64,000 nucleotides of DNA from [Eubacterium] eligens ATCC 27750 (GTDB taxonomy: Bacteria > Bacillota > Clostridia > Lachnospirales > Lachnospiraceae). Below the pieces are notes generated by a model. It did not search any database, was not told where the DNA came from, and saw only the letters and a program-made list of their open reading frames with translations. The stretch spans positions 1,619,001 through 1,683,000 of the forward strand of contig NC_012778.1 in assembly GCF_000146185.1 (NCBI RefSeq). The letters are read 5' to 3'. Positions 54,876 to 64,000 of this stretch are shown piece after piece; positions within the stretch are counted from its first letter, which is position 1; the number at the start of each line of letters is the position of its first letter. The position numbers and the translations under genes are program-made.

Positions 54876-56486
54876 ATGTCTAATTTTTTTACAAGAAGTA
54901 AAGACGATATGAAATATTTATTTAAGAATAAAGAAGAGCTTTCTAAGAAAGAACGAAAAAGAAAAAGGCGTGGCTGGGGTACACTTATTGGTCTTATATT
55001 AGTTCTGATACAGCTTATTGTATCGGGATTACTTTTATTTAATATATTTAAGTTAGATATTCTTCCATTGAAGTATTTAATTGCGGTCAACGCATTTTTA
55101 CTGCTGATATTCCTGTACGATTTCACATCACAGTTTACGAAGGCTCATATTATAGGTAAGATTCTTGCAGTACTTATGTCAGGAGTGATTGTTTTCATAT
55201 ACCTTGTATCATCTAAGCTTGATTCTGTCCTTAATAAACTTAATCTTCCTGAGATTAACACTGACATCGTTGATGTAGTTGTACTGGCAGATGACAAGGC
55301 TTCCTCTTTAAATGATCTTGCCAATTACAAGTTTGCTTATAATTCAACTGCAAGCAACGCTAATGTCAAGACAGCATTTGATTCTGTTAAATCAGAGCTT
55401 AACAAGAGCAGCCTGGAACTTGCAGAATACAAATCATGGGATGACCTTGTAACTGCCTTTTATGATAATACAGAGGTTCAGGCAATTGTTATGAATGATT
55501 CCATGCTTAAGGTTGTTGCCTCACAGTATGAAGACTTTGATACCAAGGTTAAGATTATTAAGCAATACGAATATAAGAAGCTTGTTACTGTCCAGAAATC
55601 CAACGTCAATGTAAAGAAAAATCCTTTTATTATATATGTATCAGGTATTTCAAGTGATGATGGTGATGACTTCCAGCTTCAGAACAATGCACTTAGTGAT
55701 GTCAATATAGTTGCTGTTATTAATCCTGAAACCAAGCAGATTCTTCTTGTTACAACCCCAAGAGATTCTTACATTAAGATTACCGGTCCTGACGGAAGAA
55801 AGGGTTACGACAAGCTTACACATGCCGGCAATTACGGTGTAGAAGCTTCAATGGATACTCTTCAGAATCTGTATGGAATCGATATTGATTATTATGTAAA
55901 GATTAACTTCTCTGGATGCATTGCTGTAGTAGATGCACTTGGTGGAATCACAATTGACTCAGAAGTAGAATTTACCTGTGGCGAAGATGCTTCTCCTATT
56001 CCATATCATTTTGTCAAAGGACCTAATGAATGTGACGGCGAGATGGCAGTTGCATTCTCAAGAGAAAGACATGCATTTGCCGCCGGAGACTTCCAGCGTG
56101 GACGTAACCAGACAGCAGCTATAAAGGGTATCTTACAGAAAGCTACTTCTCCTGCAATACTTACCAAGTACTCAGCCGTACTTGATGCTGTAAGCGATAT
56201 GTTCCTTACTAATATACCGACAAGTACAATATCTGATCTTGTTAAGCTTCAGTTAAGTGACAGCACAGCATGGAATATTCAGACATATAGTATCGAAGGA
56301 TCAACCCAGCCACCTGCTGGACAGGGTCCTGCTTATCTCGAGATAACCGGCCTTAGAGGAGCTTCTGTTGTATATCCTTATGCGGATAGTATCAACACAG
56401 CAATCCAGCTTATGAGTAAGATTCAGAACGGCGATATATTCGATGTAGATGAATATGTTGACAGCCTTAACAACAATTCTAATTAA
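54876..56486 (+). CDS. LytR-CpsA-Psr (LCP) family protein
   Basis: LCP enzymes attach teichoic acids or capsule to peptidoglycan outside the membrane. The 536-residue protein has a charged cytosolic N-terminus, three membrane helices (about 38-60, 65-85 and 90-112), an accessory domain, and the LCP domain from about 275. The LCP domain has the TTPRDSYIKI, DKLTHAGNYG, DALGGI and FSRERHAF, FQRGRNQ motifs whose arginines bind the lipid-phosphate substrate. AAGGAG is six bases before the ATG. Confidence 0.94.
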   Translation: MSNFFTRSKDDMKYLFKNKEELSKKERKRKRRGWGTLIGLILVLIQLIVSGLLLFNIFKLDILPLKYLIAVNAFLLLIFLYDFTSQFTKAHIIGKILAVLMSGVIVFIYLVSSKLDSVLNKLNLPEINTDIVDVVVLADDKASSLNDLANYKFAYNSTASNANVKTAFDSVKSELNKSSLELAEYKSWDDLVTAFYDNTEVQAIVMNDSMLKVVASQYEDFDTKVKIIKQYEYKKLVTVQKSNVNVKKNPFIIYVSGISSDDGDDFQLQNNALSDVNIVAVINPETKQILLVTTPRDSYIKITGPDGRKGYDKLTHAGNYGVEASMDTLQNLYGIDIDYYVKINFSGCIAVVDALGGITIDSEVEFTCGEDASPIPYHFVKGPNECDGEMAVAFSRERHAFAAGDFQRGRNQTAAIKGILQKATSPAILTKYSAVLDAVSDMFLTNIPTSTISDLVKLQLSDSTAWNIQTYSIEGSTQPPAGQGPAYLEITGLRGASVVYPYADSINTAIQLMSKIQNGDIFDVDEYVDSLNNNSN

Positions 56487-56497
56487 TCAATAAAACA

Positions 56498-56530
56498 TAA
56501 CCCCGGCAGTCCATAAGACCGCCGGGGTTA
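56498..56530. terminator. Bidirectional terminator between LCP and HAD genes
   Basis: Perfect 10-bp GC-rich stem (56498-56507 with 56521-56530), followed by TATTTTTA on the plus strand. Confidence 0.85.
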
Positions 56531-56548
56531 TATTTTTATAATCCATCA

Positions 56549-57355
56549 TTACAATATATAATTATCTATAACATATGCCACACCACAGTCATCGTTAGAT
56601 GGTGCGTTGACATTTGCGTATTTCTTAACTTCAGGATATGCATTCTCCATAACCGCTGCAAGCCCCGCATACTTTAACATTGGAATATCATTCATTCCAT
56701 CGCCGCATGCAACGAGTTCTTCACTTGTTATATCAAGCATTGTGAGCAGCTTATCCAAAGATGCATCCTTTGCAACTCCTGCAGGTACTACCTCTAAGAA
56801 ATAGCTCTCTGAAAAAAATGCATTGATTACTCCCTCATGCTTATCTAACAAGGCTTTCTGCACAGGAAGAAGCTTTTCATGCTCTCCTACAACCAGAAAT
56901 TTCTCTACAGGATAATCCACAAATTTACGCAAATCATCTACTTTCTTGATTGTAGTACTGTTGCATATTGCTTCTTTCTTTACATATTCATCAGAATCAC
57001 TCTCAGCAGCTATCTGCGTATCAGCATATGTCAGGGCATACACACCGTTGGCTCTTGCAAGACTGCATATATCTGCTATACAGTCCTGTGGCATTATTGT
57101 CGCAGACATCTGCTTTCCCGTCTTGCAGTCAACTATACAACCGCCATTATATGCCAGTATATAACCGCCTTTCTTGTCAAGCTCAAGCTCTCTGGCTATT
57201 GGTGTTATTCCAAAAAGCGGTCTTCCTGAAGCAAGAATAACCTTAACGCCTGCATCTATTGCTTTCGCAATCGCTTCTTTGTTGCCCGCTGGAACTTTCT
57301 TCTCTCTATTAGTTAATGTTCCGTCCAAATCCAGTGCCAATGCCTTATATTTCAT
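56549..57355 (-). CDS. Cof-type HAD-IIB phosphatase
   Basis: The 268-residue protein has HAD motif I DLDGTLTN with the nucleophile Asp, motif II SGRP, and motif III/IV GDGMNDIPML. The C2B cap between them marks the Cof subfamily, which acts on sugar phosphates, nucleotides or flavin precursors. The exact substrate is unknown. It is a single gene between the subtilase and LCP genes. Confidence 0.94.
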   Translation of the reverse strand: MKYKALALDLDGTLTNREKKVPAGNKEAIAKAIDAGVKVILASGRPLFGITPIARELELDKKGGYILAYNGGCIVDCKTGKQMSATIMPQDCIADICSLARANGVYALTYADTQIAAESDSDEYVKKEAICNSTTIKKVDDLRKFVDYPVEKFLVVGEHEKLLPVQKALLDKHEGVINAFFSESYFLEVVPAGVAKDASLDKLLTMLDITSEELVACGDGMNDIPMLKYAGLAAVMENAYPEVKKYANVNAPSNDDCGVAYVIDNYIL

Positions 57356-57419
57356 ACTTCTCTATCTCCTCTTTTAGTCATGTATGAACAATTTAGCATA
57401 TAACACCAGTGATTTCAAC

Positions 57420-59135
57420 CTAAGATATTCTCATCATGTTAAATGTTGTATATATATTCAGTTTTCCATAACCAGCTACAGGGTTAGGATATACCATATA
57501 TTCTGAGCGTACTGCACCTCTTATAAGCTGTGCTTTAATATCGTTATGATTAATCATCTGACTATTCTTTACATTTACCTGATATGAATATAAAAGTGCA
57601 ACACAGCCCCCGGCATAAGCCGCTGCATAGCTTGTTCCAGTAACCTTAACACCTCCAGATGGAGCAATTCCATATACCCCCGCACCCGGTGCAACAAAAT
57701 CAGGTTTAATCCTTCCGTCAGCGCTATATCCACGCCCACTTTCATAATAAGCAGCCCCTGTATAATGATTATATGCTCCTACACTTATAACACCATCAGC
57801 TGCCGCTGGAACTGTAAGTGTTGTATCCGGGTCGGATTTTAAAAAATATATATCCTGTCCGGAAAACTGCTTTAATGGAAGCCATGCATTATAACTTCCT
57901 TTTATATTAGTGAGACTATATATATAGAATTTCCATGTACCCTCAACTGGTGTCTTAAGTCTTACGAATATAACCTCCATTCCAGCAACATTTTCAGTTA
58001 TCTGATAATCTACCGTAACTGTACTTCCCTCATAAAGAAATGTATACTCCATACTTGCACCCATTCTTGCAGGTATTCTTGGAACATATTCCCCTGACGG
58101 TGATTCAATCGACACGGATAATATATCAAGACTATCCGCCCATATTTCCATCGTAAAACCCTTTCCTGTTCCATCAACATTAATTTCCATAACATCAGGT
58201 ACCAGGGCTGACATTACTGTCCCTTTATAATGACATTTATTATTAGCTTCATTGCCCATACATGTTATAACTGATATATTGGGTTTTTTAGTAAGATTCT
58301 CCATCATTTCTGCCAGAGGAGATGCGCCTGTTCTTGAACCATTAGCACTTCCCAGACCAAATATTATTATCAATGGTTTTCCAAGTCGTATAGCGTAATC
58401 TTCAAGAAATCTTAAAGCCAGCATAATATCACTTTCCTCAAAAGCTGGAACGTCATCCTTTATCAAAAAAAAATCTCTCAGATACTGTTTACTTTGTTTT
58501 AATTTAACCACTAAAAGTTCTGCTCCTGGTGCAACGCCAACATATCCGTCTGCATATGAACCTGCTGATATTGAAGCCAGCAGCGTTCCATGTCCTGACG
58601 TGTCTCTTTGTGCAACATAAGAATATGGATTTTCTCCGTTATTGTCAGCCTCTATTGCCCTGTCTATTTCATCCTTTTCATATACTCTGCCAAAATGTGC
58701 ATATGTATTTGTAGCATCAGTACCTGTTTTATCTGTCTGATCCCATATAGCCTGAATCCTTGTATTTCCAAGTCTGTCCTTGAAAACATCATTAAGATAA
58801 TCTATTCCGGTATCCACATACCCTATAAGAACATTACTCCCGTCTGCTTTCAGATTATCCTGTCCAAGTACCCGTAAAGCTCCTATTTCATCAAGCGCAC
58901 TTATATCTGCATCGCCTTCCATAAGCCCATATAACTTTGGAATAGTAAAATACCCCAGAGAGCTTATATTAAGCTGGCGGTTATCAGGCAGTTCTCCATG
59001 AGCTATAATCCATTGCGAATCAGCTCTCTGCGAACATATCCCTGATAATGCCTTAATAGCTTCATCAGCCCCTGGGGTATCTTCTATTATGTAATCATAT
59101 ATATTCTCTTTAGTTATATCAAAATCACACGCCAT
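57420..59135 (-). CDS. Subtilisin-like S8 serine peptidase (Csp-like layout)
   Basis: The 571-residue protein has a full catalytic triad: Asp108 in VDTGID, His182 in SGHGT, and Ser502 in GTSYAAA. A beta-rich domain of about 150 residues is inserted between His and Ser. This resembles the clostridial Csp-type subtilases, some of which activate the cortex hydrolase SleC in germination, but many Lachnospiraceae carry paralogues of unknown role. There is no signal peptide, so it may be cytosolic or forespore-loaded. AAGGAG precedes the ATG. Confidence 0.88.
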   Translation of the reverse strand: MACDFDITKENIYDYIIEDTPGADEAIKALSGICSQRADSQWIIAHGELPDNRQLNISSLGYFTIPKLYGLMEGDADISALDEIGALRVLGQDNLKADGSNVLIGYVDTGIDYLNDVFKDRLGNTRIQAIWDQTDKTGTDATNTYAHFGRVYEKDEIDRAIEADNNGENPYSYVAQRDTSGHGTLLASISAGSYADGYVGVAPGAELLVVKLKQSKQYLRDFFLIKDDVPAFEESDIMLALRFLEDYAIRLGKPLIIIFGLGSANGSRTGASPLAEMMENLTKKPNISVITCMGNEANNKCHYKGTVMSALVPDVMEINVDGTGKGFTMEIWADSLDILSVSIESPSGEYVPRIPARMGASMEYTFLYEGSTVTVDYQITENVAGMEVIFVRLKTPVEGTWKFYIYSLTNIKGSYNAWLPLKQFSGQDIYFLKSDPDTTLTVPAAADGVISVGAYNHYTGAAYYESGRGYSADGRIKPDFVAPGAGVYGIAPSGGVKVTGTSYAAAYAGGCVALLYSYQVNVKNSQMINHNDIKAQLIRGAVRSEYMVYPNPVAGYGKLNIYTTFNMMRIS

Positions 59136-59213
59136 AACATCTCCTTAACATAAAACAATCACTGTACATGCTATATGTATTCAGAAATGTATTGTATTAT
59201 TCTGCTATAACTA

Positions 59214-60620
59214 TTATGCTCTCATAGTTATTACCGGAGCACCTTTCTTTTCAACAACATCTTCTGTAATTGTAACTGAACCTATATTGCTGTCTTTAGG
59301 TATCTCATACATTATATCAAGCATAAAATCCTCAATAATAGAACGGAGTGCTCTTGCACCTGTATCTTTTTCCATTGCCTTTCTTGCTATGCTTCTTAAT
59401 GCATCATCTGTAAATTCAAGCTTCACCTCATCAAGCTCTAACAGCTTCTGATACTGCTTAAGAATTGCATTCTTAGGCTCTTTCAGAATATTGACAAGCA
59501 TATCCTCATCCAGTCTGTCAAGTGAATATATGATAGGCAGTCTTCCTAAAAATTCTGGAATCATTCCGTATTCTCTAAGATCATCAACCGTCACATAAGA
59601 CATGATGTTCTTCTCATCATCATATTTATCTTTAAGGTCAGCATTAAATCCCATTGAGGATGACTTATTAAGCCTTGTCTTGATAATATCCTCAAGATCT
59701 GGAAATGCACCACCACATATAAACAGAATATCCTTCGTGTTAACAGTTACCTGTGGAACCATTGCATTCTTACTTGTCGCACCAACAGGAACTTCAATCT
59801 CACTGCCTTCTAACAGCTTTAACATTCCCTGCTGTACAGACTCACCACTTACATCTCTGCTTCTGGTCTCTTTCTTCTTGGCAATCTTGTCTATCTCATC
59901 AATAAATATAATTCCATGTTCAGCTTTCTCTACATCATTGTCTGCTGCCAGTAAAAGCTTAGAAACAACTGACTCTATATCATCTCCGATATATCCTGCC
60001 TCTGTAAGTGTTGTTGCATCTGTAATAGCAAGTGGCACCTGTAATATCCTTGCAAGCGTCTTAACAAGATATGTCTTACCACTTCCTGTAGGTCCAATCA
60101 TAAGCATATTAGACTTCTCAATCTCAACGTCACCCAGAATCCTGGCATCTGCTGAAACTCTTTTATAATGATTATATACAGCCACCGACATTACCTTCTT
60201 AGCATAGTCCTGACCTATAACATACTCATCTAACTTTCTCTTAATCTCATGTGGTGCAGGCAGCTTAGAAACATCAAGAGCAGGTAACTCTTTCTTATCT
60301 TCTTTCTTTTTCTTAAGCTTCTGCTTTTCTGGAACCGGGTCTGAATCCATAACGCCAAAATTGCCAAACATGCCCATTCCAGGCATGTTTGACATCTTCA
60401 TCATATCTTCATAATTAATTCCGCTGCTGTTAATTGAATCGAATGTTCTTTGCATACAATCCTGACAGATGTATATATTGTTAGGCATAACAATCATCTT
60501 ACCAGCTCTTGATTCTGGTCTTCTGCACACAAAACATATCTTCTCATAATCATCGGAATTCCCATTGTTATTCTTATTAATATCCTTATCTTCTGTCATA
60601 TTCTCATTGGTATTATCCAT
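59214..60620 (-). CDS. clpX: ATP-dependent Clp protease unfoldase ClpX
   Basis: ClpX unfolds proteins for ClpP. The 468-residue protein has the zinc-binding domain (Cys29, Cys32, Cys52, Cys55), Walker A GPTGSGKT, Walker B IIFIDEIDKIA, and the MGF loop in place of IGF for docking ClpP. It is about 45 residues longer than usual, owing to an Asn/Asp-rich N-terminus and a Lys/Glu-rich linker after the zinc domain. clpP is not adjacent. It follows htrA by 23 bases, so two protein-quality genes are linked. A ribosome site is weak. Confidence 0.94.
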   Translation of the reverse strand: MDNTNENMTEDKDINKNNNGNSDDYEKICFVCRRPESRAGKMIVMPNNIYICQDCMQRTFDSINSSGINYEDMMKMSNMPGMGMFGNFGVMDSDPVPEKQKLKKKKEDKKELPALDVSKLPAPHEIKRKLDEYVIGQDYAKKVMSVAVYNHYKRVSADARILGDVEIEKSNMLMIGPTGSGKTYLVKTLARILQVPLAITDATTLTEAGYIGDDIESVVSKLLLAADNDVEKAEHGIIFIDEIDKIAKKKETRSRDVSGESVQQGMLKLLEGSEIEVPVGATSKNAMVPQVTVNTKDILFICGGAFPDLEDIIKTRLNKSSSMGFNADLKDKYDDEKNIMSYVTVDDLREYGMIPEFLGRLPIIYSLDRLDEDMLVNILKEPKNAILKQYQKLLELDEVKLEFTDDALRSIARKAMEKDTGARALRSIIEDFMLDIMYEIPKDSNIGSVTITEDVVEKKGAPVITMRA

Positions 60621-60643
60621 AAATATCTACTTGGAATATATCC

Positions 60644-62029
60644 TTAAGATGCCTTCTTAGAGCCAAGCGTTACCTCCGTGCTCTTAAGAACATACTCGCT
60701 TCCTTCCATATGATAATAATCTATAGTTACTTTTTCACCTGCCTCATAATACTGAAGCATGTTAGTAAGTCCTGACATAGTAGTAACTGTCTGGTCATCA
60801 AATCCGACAATTATGTCGTATGTCTCTAATCCTGCCTTGTCTGCTGCTGAATCATCAGCTACAGTTCTTATAAGAATACCTACAGGATATCCATAATATG
60901 ATGCATAATTACTTGTAATATCTACTGCTGCAATTCCAAGGTATGCTGCCTTATCTGACGAAACCTTGTTTCTTGTCTGCTTAGTCATTAATGAATCGAT
61001 AATATCCTTAACATTAGAAACAGGGATTGAATAAGCCATACCTTCTACACCATCACTGCTGGTCTTTGCAAAGTTAATAGCAATAACCTTTCCTTCAGAA
61101 TTAAGAAGAGCTCCACCACTGTTACCAGAGTTAATTGCTGCATCTGTCATAAGAAGTCCTGTAAATGTTACATTGTTGACTGTAATTGAACGGTCCTTTG
61201 CACTAATTATACCAGTTGTAACTGACTGTCCTTCACCTAATGCATTACCAATGGCAACAACCTGCTGTCCAACTTTAATATCTGATGAATCTTCAAGTTC
61301 TGCAATTGCAATATTAGACGCTGTATCAGATGAAATATCACTTAATGATACTGCGGCTACTGCAATATCCTGATCTGACTTAGAACCCTTAACAGAACAG
61401 CTTGCACTTGTGCCATCAGAGAATACGCATTTAAGATTATCAATATTATCAACAACATGTGCATTAGTTACAATAAGTAATTCAGTATCACTCTTGCCTA
61501 CAATAATACCTGTACCACTTGATGTTGCCTCATAACTCTGTCCATATCCAAAATAACTTGAACTTTTAACTGTTGTTGTACCATTAAGCTGAACCATTGC
61601 AGGAAGGGCTGCTGTAGCAACTGCCTCAGCATCCATCTTACCTGATGCTGAAAGATTAGTATCTTCTGTAAGCGAAGAATCTGTCTTAGCGACATTAGAA
61701 ATATTATTACTTACTGTTGGTATATTAACACCTGTAGCATCAGACTTATTACTGCCAGCAATCTTTCCACCTGCATAATTAACACCAAACATAACCGAAC
61801 CGGCTATTGCGCCAAAAAGTACTGCTGAAAGAACAAAGCATGCTGCTTTCCTTGCAAATCCTCTTTTGTGTTTCTTGTGCTTCTTAGCTTCATAAGGTGC
61901 ACTTGAAAATGCTGTGTTATTATTAGATGTACTGCCATTGTTAGTATTGTTATATGGTATATCACTGCCACTGTAACGGTACTGTGAATCATTCTCATTA
62001 TTCTCATTATTGTCGTTATACATAATCAT
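60644..62029 (-). CDS. htrA: HtrA/DegP-type membrane serine protease with PDZ domain
   Basis: This surface protease handles misfolded exported proteins. The 461-residue protein has a long Asn-rich cytosolic N-terminus (about 1-50), a membrane helix (about 60-82), a trypsin-like domain with His191, Asp221 and Ser304 (GNSGG), and one PDZ domain (about 365-455). A second ATG two codons in (62023) suits the AAAGGAG site as well. It precedes clpX. A long inverted repeat flanks the upstream TTGACA. Confidence 0.94.
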   Translation of the reverse strand: MIMYNDNNENNENDSQYRYSGSDIPYNNTNNGSTSNNNTAFSSAPYEAKKHKKHKRGFARKAACFVLSAVLFGAIAGSVMFGVNYAGGKIAGSNKSDATGVNIPTVSNNISNVAKTDSSLTEDTNLSASGKMDAEAVATAALPAMVQLNGTTTVKSSSYFGYGQSYEATSSGTGIIVGKSDTELLIVTNAHVVDNIDNLKCVFSDGTSASCSVKGSKSDQDIAVAAVSLSDISSDTASNIAIAELEDSSDIKVGQQVVAIGNALGEGQSVTTGIISAKDRSITVNNVTFTGLLMTDAAINSGNSGGALLNSEGKVIAINFAKTSSDGVEGMAYSIPVSNVKDIIDSLMTKQTRNKVSSDKAAYLGIAAVDITSNYASYYGYPVGILIRTVADDSAADKAGLETYDIIVGFDDQTVTTMSGLTNMLQYYEAGEKVTIDYYHMEGSEYVLKSTEVTLGSKKAS

Positions 62030-62079
62030 TCTCTCCTTTTACCATTGTATTATGACAATGAAGATTCCATACATAACAA

Positions 62080-62131
62080 ATGAACACATCTCACTGTCAA
62101 TACATGTAATATAACAACGAAATGTGTTCAT
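62080..62131. promoter_or_regulatory. Inverted repeat around the htrA promoter
   Basis: ATGAACACAT (62080-62089) and ATGTGTTCAT (62122-62131) are perfect inverted copies whose centres are 42 bases apart, four helical turns. A TTGACA -35 (62100-62095, minus strand) lies between them, but the -10 at normal spacing is weak. This looks like a paired operator that could loop or activate. Confidence 0.4.
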
Positions 62132-62165
62132 ATTGTGTTTTAGTTGTTAATTAAATTTGAACTGA

Positions 62166-63893
62166 TTATAATCCGACAATTTCTGATACTGCATCAGTAA
62201 GTTCTTCTAACTTCTTATCAGCATCTTCAAGACCTGTTCCCTTAACACCCATATAGAACTTAATCTTAGGCTCTGTTCCTGAAGGTCTTGCACAGCACCA
62301 TGCATGGTCATTAAGTTCAAAATAAAGTACGTTAGATTCAGGAAGTCCTGTAGGCTTCTTCTCGCCTGTAGCAATAACTGTACACTCATCCTTCTTATAA
62401 TCTCTGAACTCAACAACATTCCATGCTCCGAACTTCTTAGGTGGATTATTTCTTAAATCATCCATCATCTTAGCAATCTGGACAGCACCTTCTGCACCCT
62501 TCATAGTTACAGCCTTCTGTCCTTCCTTGAAGTAGCCGTACTTATCAAAGATATTAATCATCTGATCCCATAAAGTAATGCCTTTAGACTTATAGTAAGC
62601 TGCTGCTTCACATAATGCCATAACAGCCACGATGGCATCCTTGTCTCTTGCATGAGTTCCAACCAAGCAGCCGTAACTCTCTTCAAAACCGAATTCATAT
62701 TCGTATGTATTATTCTGCTCAAAGAACTTAATCTGCTCACCAATATACTTAAATCCTGTAAGAACTTCAATAAGCTTTAAGTTATATTCCTTAGCGATAA
62801 GATCAGCTAAGTTAGTAGATACGATAGTCTTTACAAATGCACCATTCTCATGAAGAAGTCCCTTCTCCTTTCTCTGTGAAAGAAGGTATTCTGCAATAAG
62901 CATACCAGACATATTACCTGTGAATGACTTGTACTCACCTGATTTAGTGTCCTTAGAATATACGCCAAGTCTGTCCGCATCAGGGTCAGTTGCAAGAATA
63001 ATATCTGCATCAACTTCCTTAGCAAGTCTTAATGCATATGTGAATGCCTTAGGGTCTTCAGGATTAGGGTACTCGAGTGTTGTAAAGTTAGGATCTGGTT
63101 TTTCCTGTTCTGGAACAACATATACATTCTTGAAACCTAACTCTCTTAAAATTCTTCTTACAGGAACATTACCTGTACCATTGAATGGAGAGTATACAAT
63201 CTTAATATCATCAGCAACCTGCTTAATGATATCTCCGTTAAGGCTCTGCTTCTTTAATGCTGCAATAAATGCATCATCCATATCATATCCAATAATGTTA
63301 TACAGGCCTCTTACTCTAGCCTCTTCTTCATCAATAGTCTTAACATCATTAAAATCAGTAACAGCCTTAACTTCATTGATAATCTGTGTATCCTTAGGTG
63401 CTGTTATCTGGCATCCGTCATCCCAGTATACCTTATATCCATTGTATTCTGGAGGATTGTGGCTTGCCGTAACCATAATACCTGCTGTACAGTGAAGTTC
63501 TCTTACTGCAAATGAAAGTTCTGGTGTTGGTCTTAATGAAGGGAATATGTATACCTTAATGCCATTAGCCGCAAGACAAAGAGCTGCTTCCTGCGCAAAT
63601 TCTCTTGACATTCTTCTATTATCATGAGAAATAGCAACACCCTTATCCTGTGTTCCTTCCTTGATAATAAAATTAGCTAACCCCTGAGTTGCCTTTCTTA
63701 CAATGTATACATTCATTCTGTTAGTACCATTGCCTATGACACCTCTCAGTCCGCCTGTTCCAAACTCAAGATCCTTATAGAATCTGTCCTCAATCTCTTT
63801 CTCATCTCCTGCAATTGATTTGAGTTCTGCACGTGTGTCTTCATCAAAATATTCATTCTCACACCATGCTTTGTAAGTTTCCATATAACCCAT
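62166..63893 (-). CDS. Phosphoglucomutase/phosphomannomutase
   Basis: The enzyme swaps phosphate between C1 and C6 of glucose or mannose and feeds wall and glycogen sugars. The 575-residue protein has the phosphoserine loop TASHNPPEYNGYK (Ser144), metal loop DPDADRLG, sugar loop GFEESYG and C-terminal phosphate-binding RPSGTEPKIKFY. Length and layout match PgcA-type alpha-phosphoglucomutase of Firmicutes. Glucose as main substrate is likely but inferred. Confidence 0.94.
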   Translation of the reverse strand: MGYMETYKAWCENEYFDEDTRAELKSIAGDEKEIEDRFYKDLEFGTGGLRGVIGNGTNRMNVYIVRKATQGLANFIIKEGTQDKGVAISHDNRRMSREFAQEAALCLAANGIKVYIFPSLRPTPELSFAVRELHCTAGIMVTASHNPPEYNGYKVYWDDGCQITAPKDTQIINEVKAVTDFNDVKTIDEEEARVRGLYNIIGYDMDDAFIAALKKQSLNGDIIKQVADDIKIVYSPFNGTGNVPVRRILRELGFKNVYVVPEQEKPDPNFTTLEYPNPEDPKAFTYALRLAKEVDADIILATDPDADRLGVYSKDTKSGEYKSFTGNMSGMLIAEYLLSQRKEKGLLHENGAFVKTIVSTNLADLIAKEYNLKLIEVLTGFKYIGEQIKFFEQNNTYEYEFGFEESYGCLVGTHARDKDAIVAVMALCEAAAYYKSKGITLWDQMINIFDKYGYFKEGQKAVTMKGAEGAVQIAKMMDDLRNNPPKKFGAWNVVEFRDYKKDECTVIATGEKKPTGLPESNVLYFELNDHAWCCARPSGTEPKIKFYMGVKGTGLEDADKKLEELTDAVSEIVGL

Positions 63894-63920
63894 ACCCTTT
63901 ACCTCTTTTCTTGATTTATA

Positions 63921-64000
63921 TTAGTCCTGTAAAGCTTTTCTAAAGCTCTCAGAAACTGCTTTCAATGCTTCTTCTTCGTCCGGACCTTCTGCTATGAGAG
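63921..64000 (-). CDS. HPr-like phosphocarrier protein, C-terminal end only
   Basis: The last 26 residues before a stop at 63921-63923 read as the third strand and C-terminal helix of an HPr fold (IAEGPDEEEALKAV then a helix to LQD). The active His15 and regulatory Ser46 lie outside the window, so PtsH and Crh-like forms cannot be told apart. It is 27 bases before the phosphoglucomutase gene on the same strand and may share its transcript. Confidence 0.6.
   Translation of the reverse strand, partial: LIAEGPDEEEALKAVSESFRKALQD

Noticed and set aside
59602..60168. 188-residue open frame on the plus strand opposite clpX
   Set aside because: It lies wholly within clpX, has no ribosome site and reads as the Ser/Ile-rich shadow of a real gene.
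62920..63495. 191-residue open frame on the plus strand opposite the phosphoglucomutase gene
   Set aside because: It is antisense to conserved enzyme motifs and has no ribosome site or promoter.

Overview
The window is AT-rich, low-GC Firmicute DNA that reads as a chromosome segment of a pectin-using, anaerobic member of the Lachnospiraceae. Lachnospira (Eubacterium) eligens or a close relative is my best guess. It rests on gene content: oxygen-sensitive class III ribonucleotide reductase, spoIIA/spoVA genes, Gram-positive LCP and PBP1 cell-wall enzymes, cytosolic GH28 and GH43 glycosidases, and promoters that look sigma-28 dependent. No phage, insertion sequence or CRISPR array was seen. Most genes are on the minus strand.

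Layout. 1-1.2 kb: the start of a GH43 glycosidase that runs off the left edge. 1.4-4.4 kb: two convergent genes of unknown function, each behind a sigma-28-like promoter, then a small membrane protein. 4.4-8.6 kb: nrdD, with a promoter overlapped by paired NrdR boxes, and a GGDEF protein. 8.7-15.2 kb: a 53-residue protein behind a cluster of palindromes, a regulator-CorA pair, a FeoB-associated-type small protein, and a Trk potassium uptake operon. 15.4-17.1 kb: tRNA-Gly and an ECF sigma/anti-sigma pair with a likely autoregulatory promoter. 17.2-25.9 kb: pepF, degV, a GNAT protein, dapB-dapA under a lysine riboswitch, an SSB-like gene, and typA with an XRE regulator.

26-34.8 kb is a carbohydrate locus. 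It holds an ABC exporter, a cytosolic GH28 polygalacturonase, an unrecognised helical protein, and an LplABC-type importer. The first permease of that importer carries a zinc ribbon, and its binding-protein gene has an apparent one-base lesion exactly at the expected start. 35-38.6 kb: a YigZ-family gene and a class A PBP. 38.6-44.1 kb: spoIIAA-spoIIAB-sigF-spoVAA-AB-AC-(methyltransferase)-AD-AE, the first and last forespore genes of sporulation in one run. 44.2-53.1 kb: a likely operon of membrane glycosylation-type proteins (YfhO, PIG-V-like), a coiled-coil protein, folC, a 47-residue protein and a TPR protein. 53.2-64 kb: gdhA, an LCP protein, a HAD phosphatase, a subtilase, clpX, htrA, a phosphoglucomutase and the end of an HPr-like gene.

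Working together: the GH28/GH43 enzymes and the importer fit uptake of pectin oligosaccharides followed by digestion inside the cell, since neither glycosidase has a signal peptide. The sporulation run and the envelope genes fit a sporulating or formerly sporulating Gram-positive cell. Start sites were moved from the longest ORF wherever a clear ribosome binding site pointed to an inner codon. Domain boundaries and promoter calls were made by eye.
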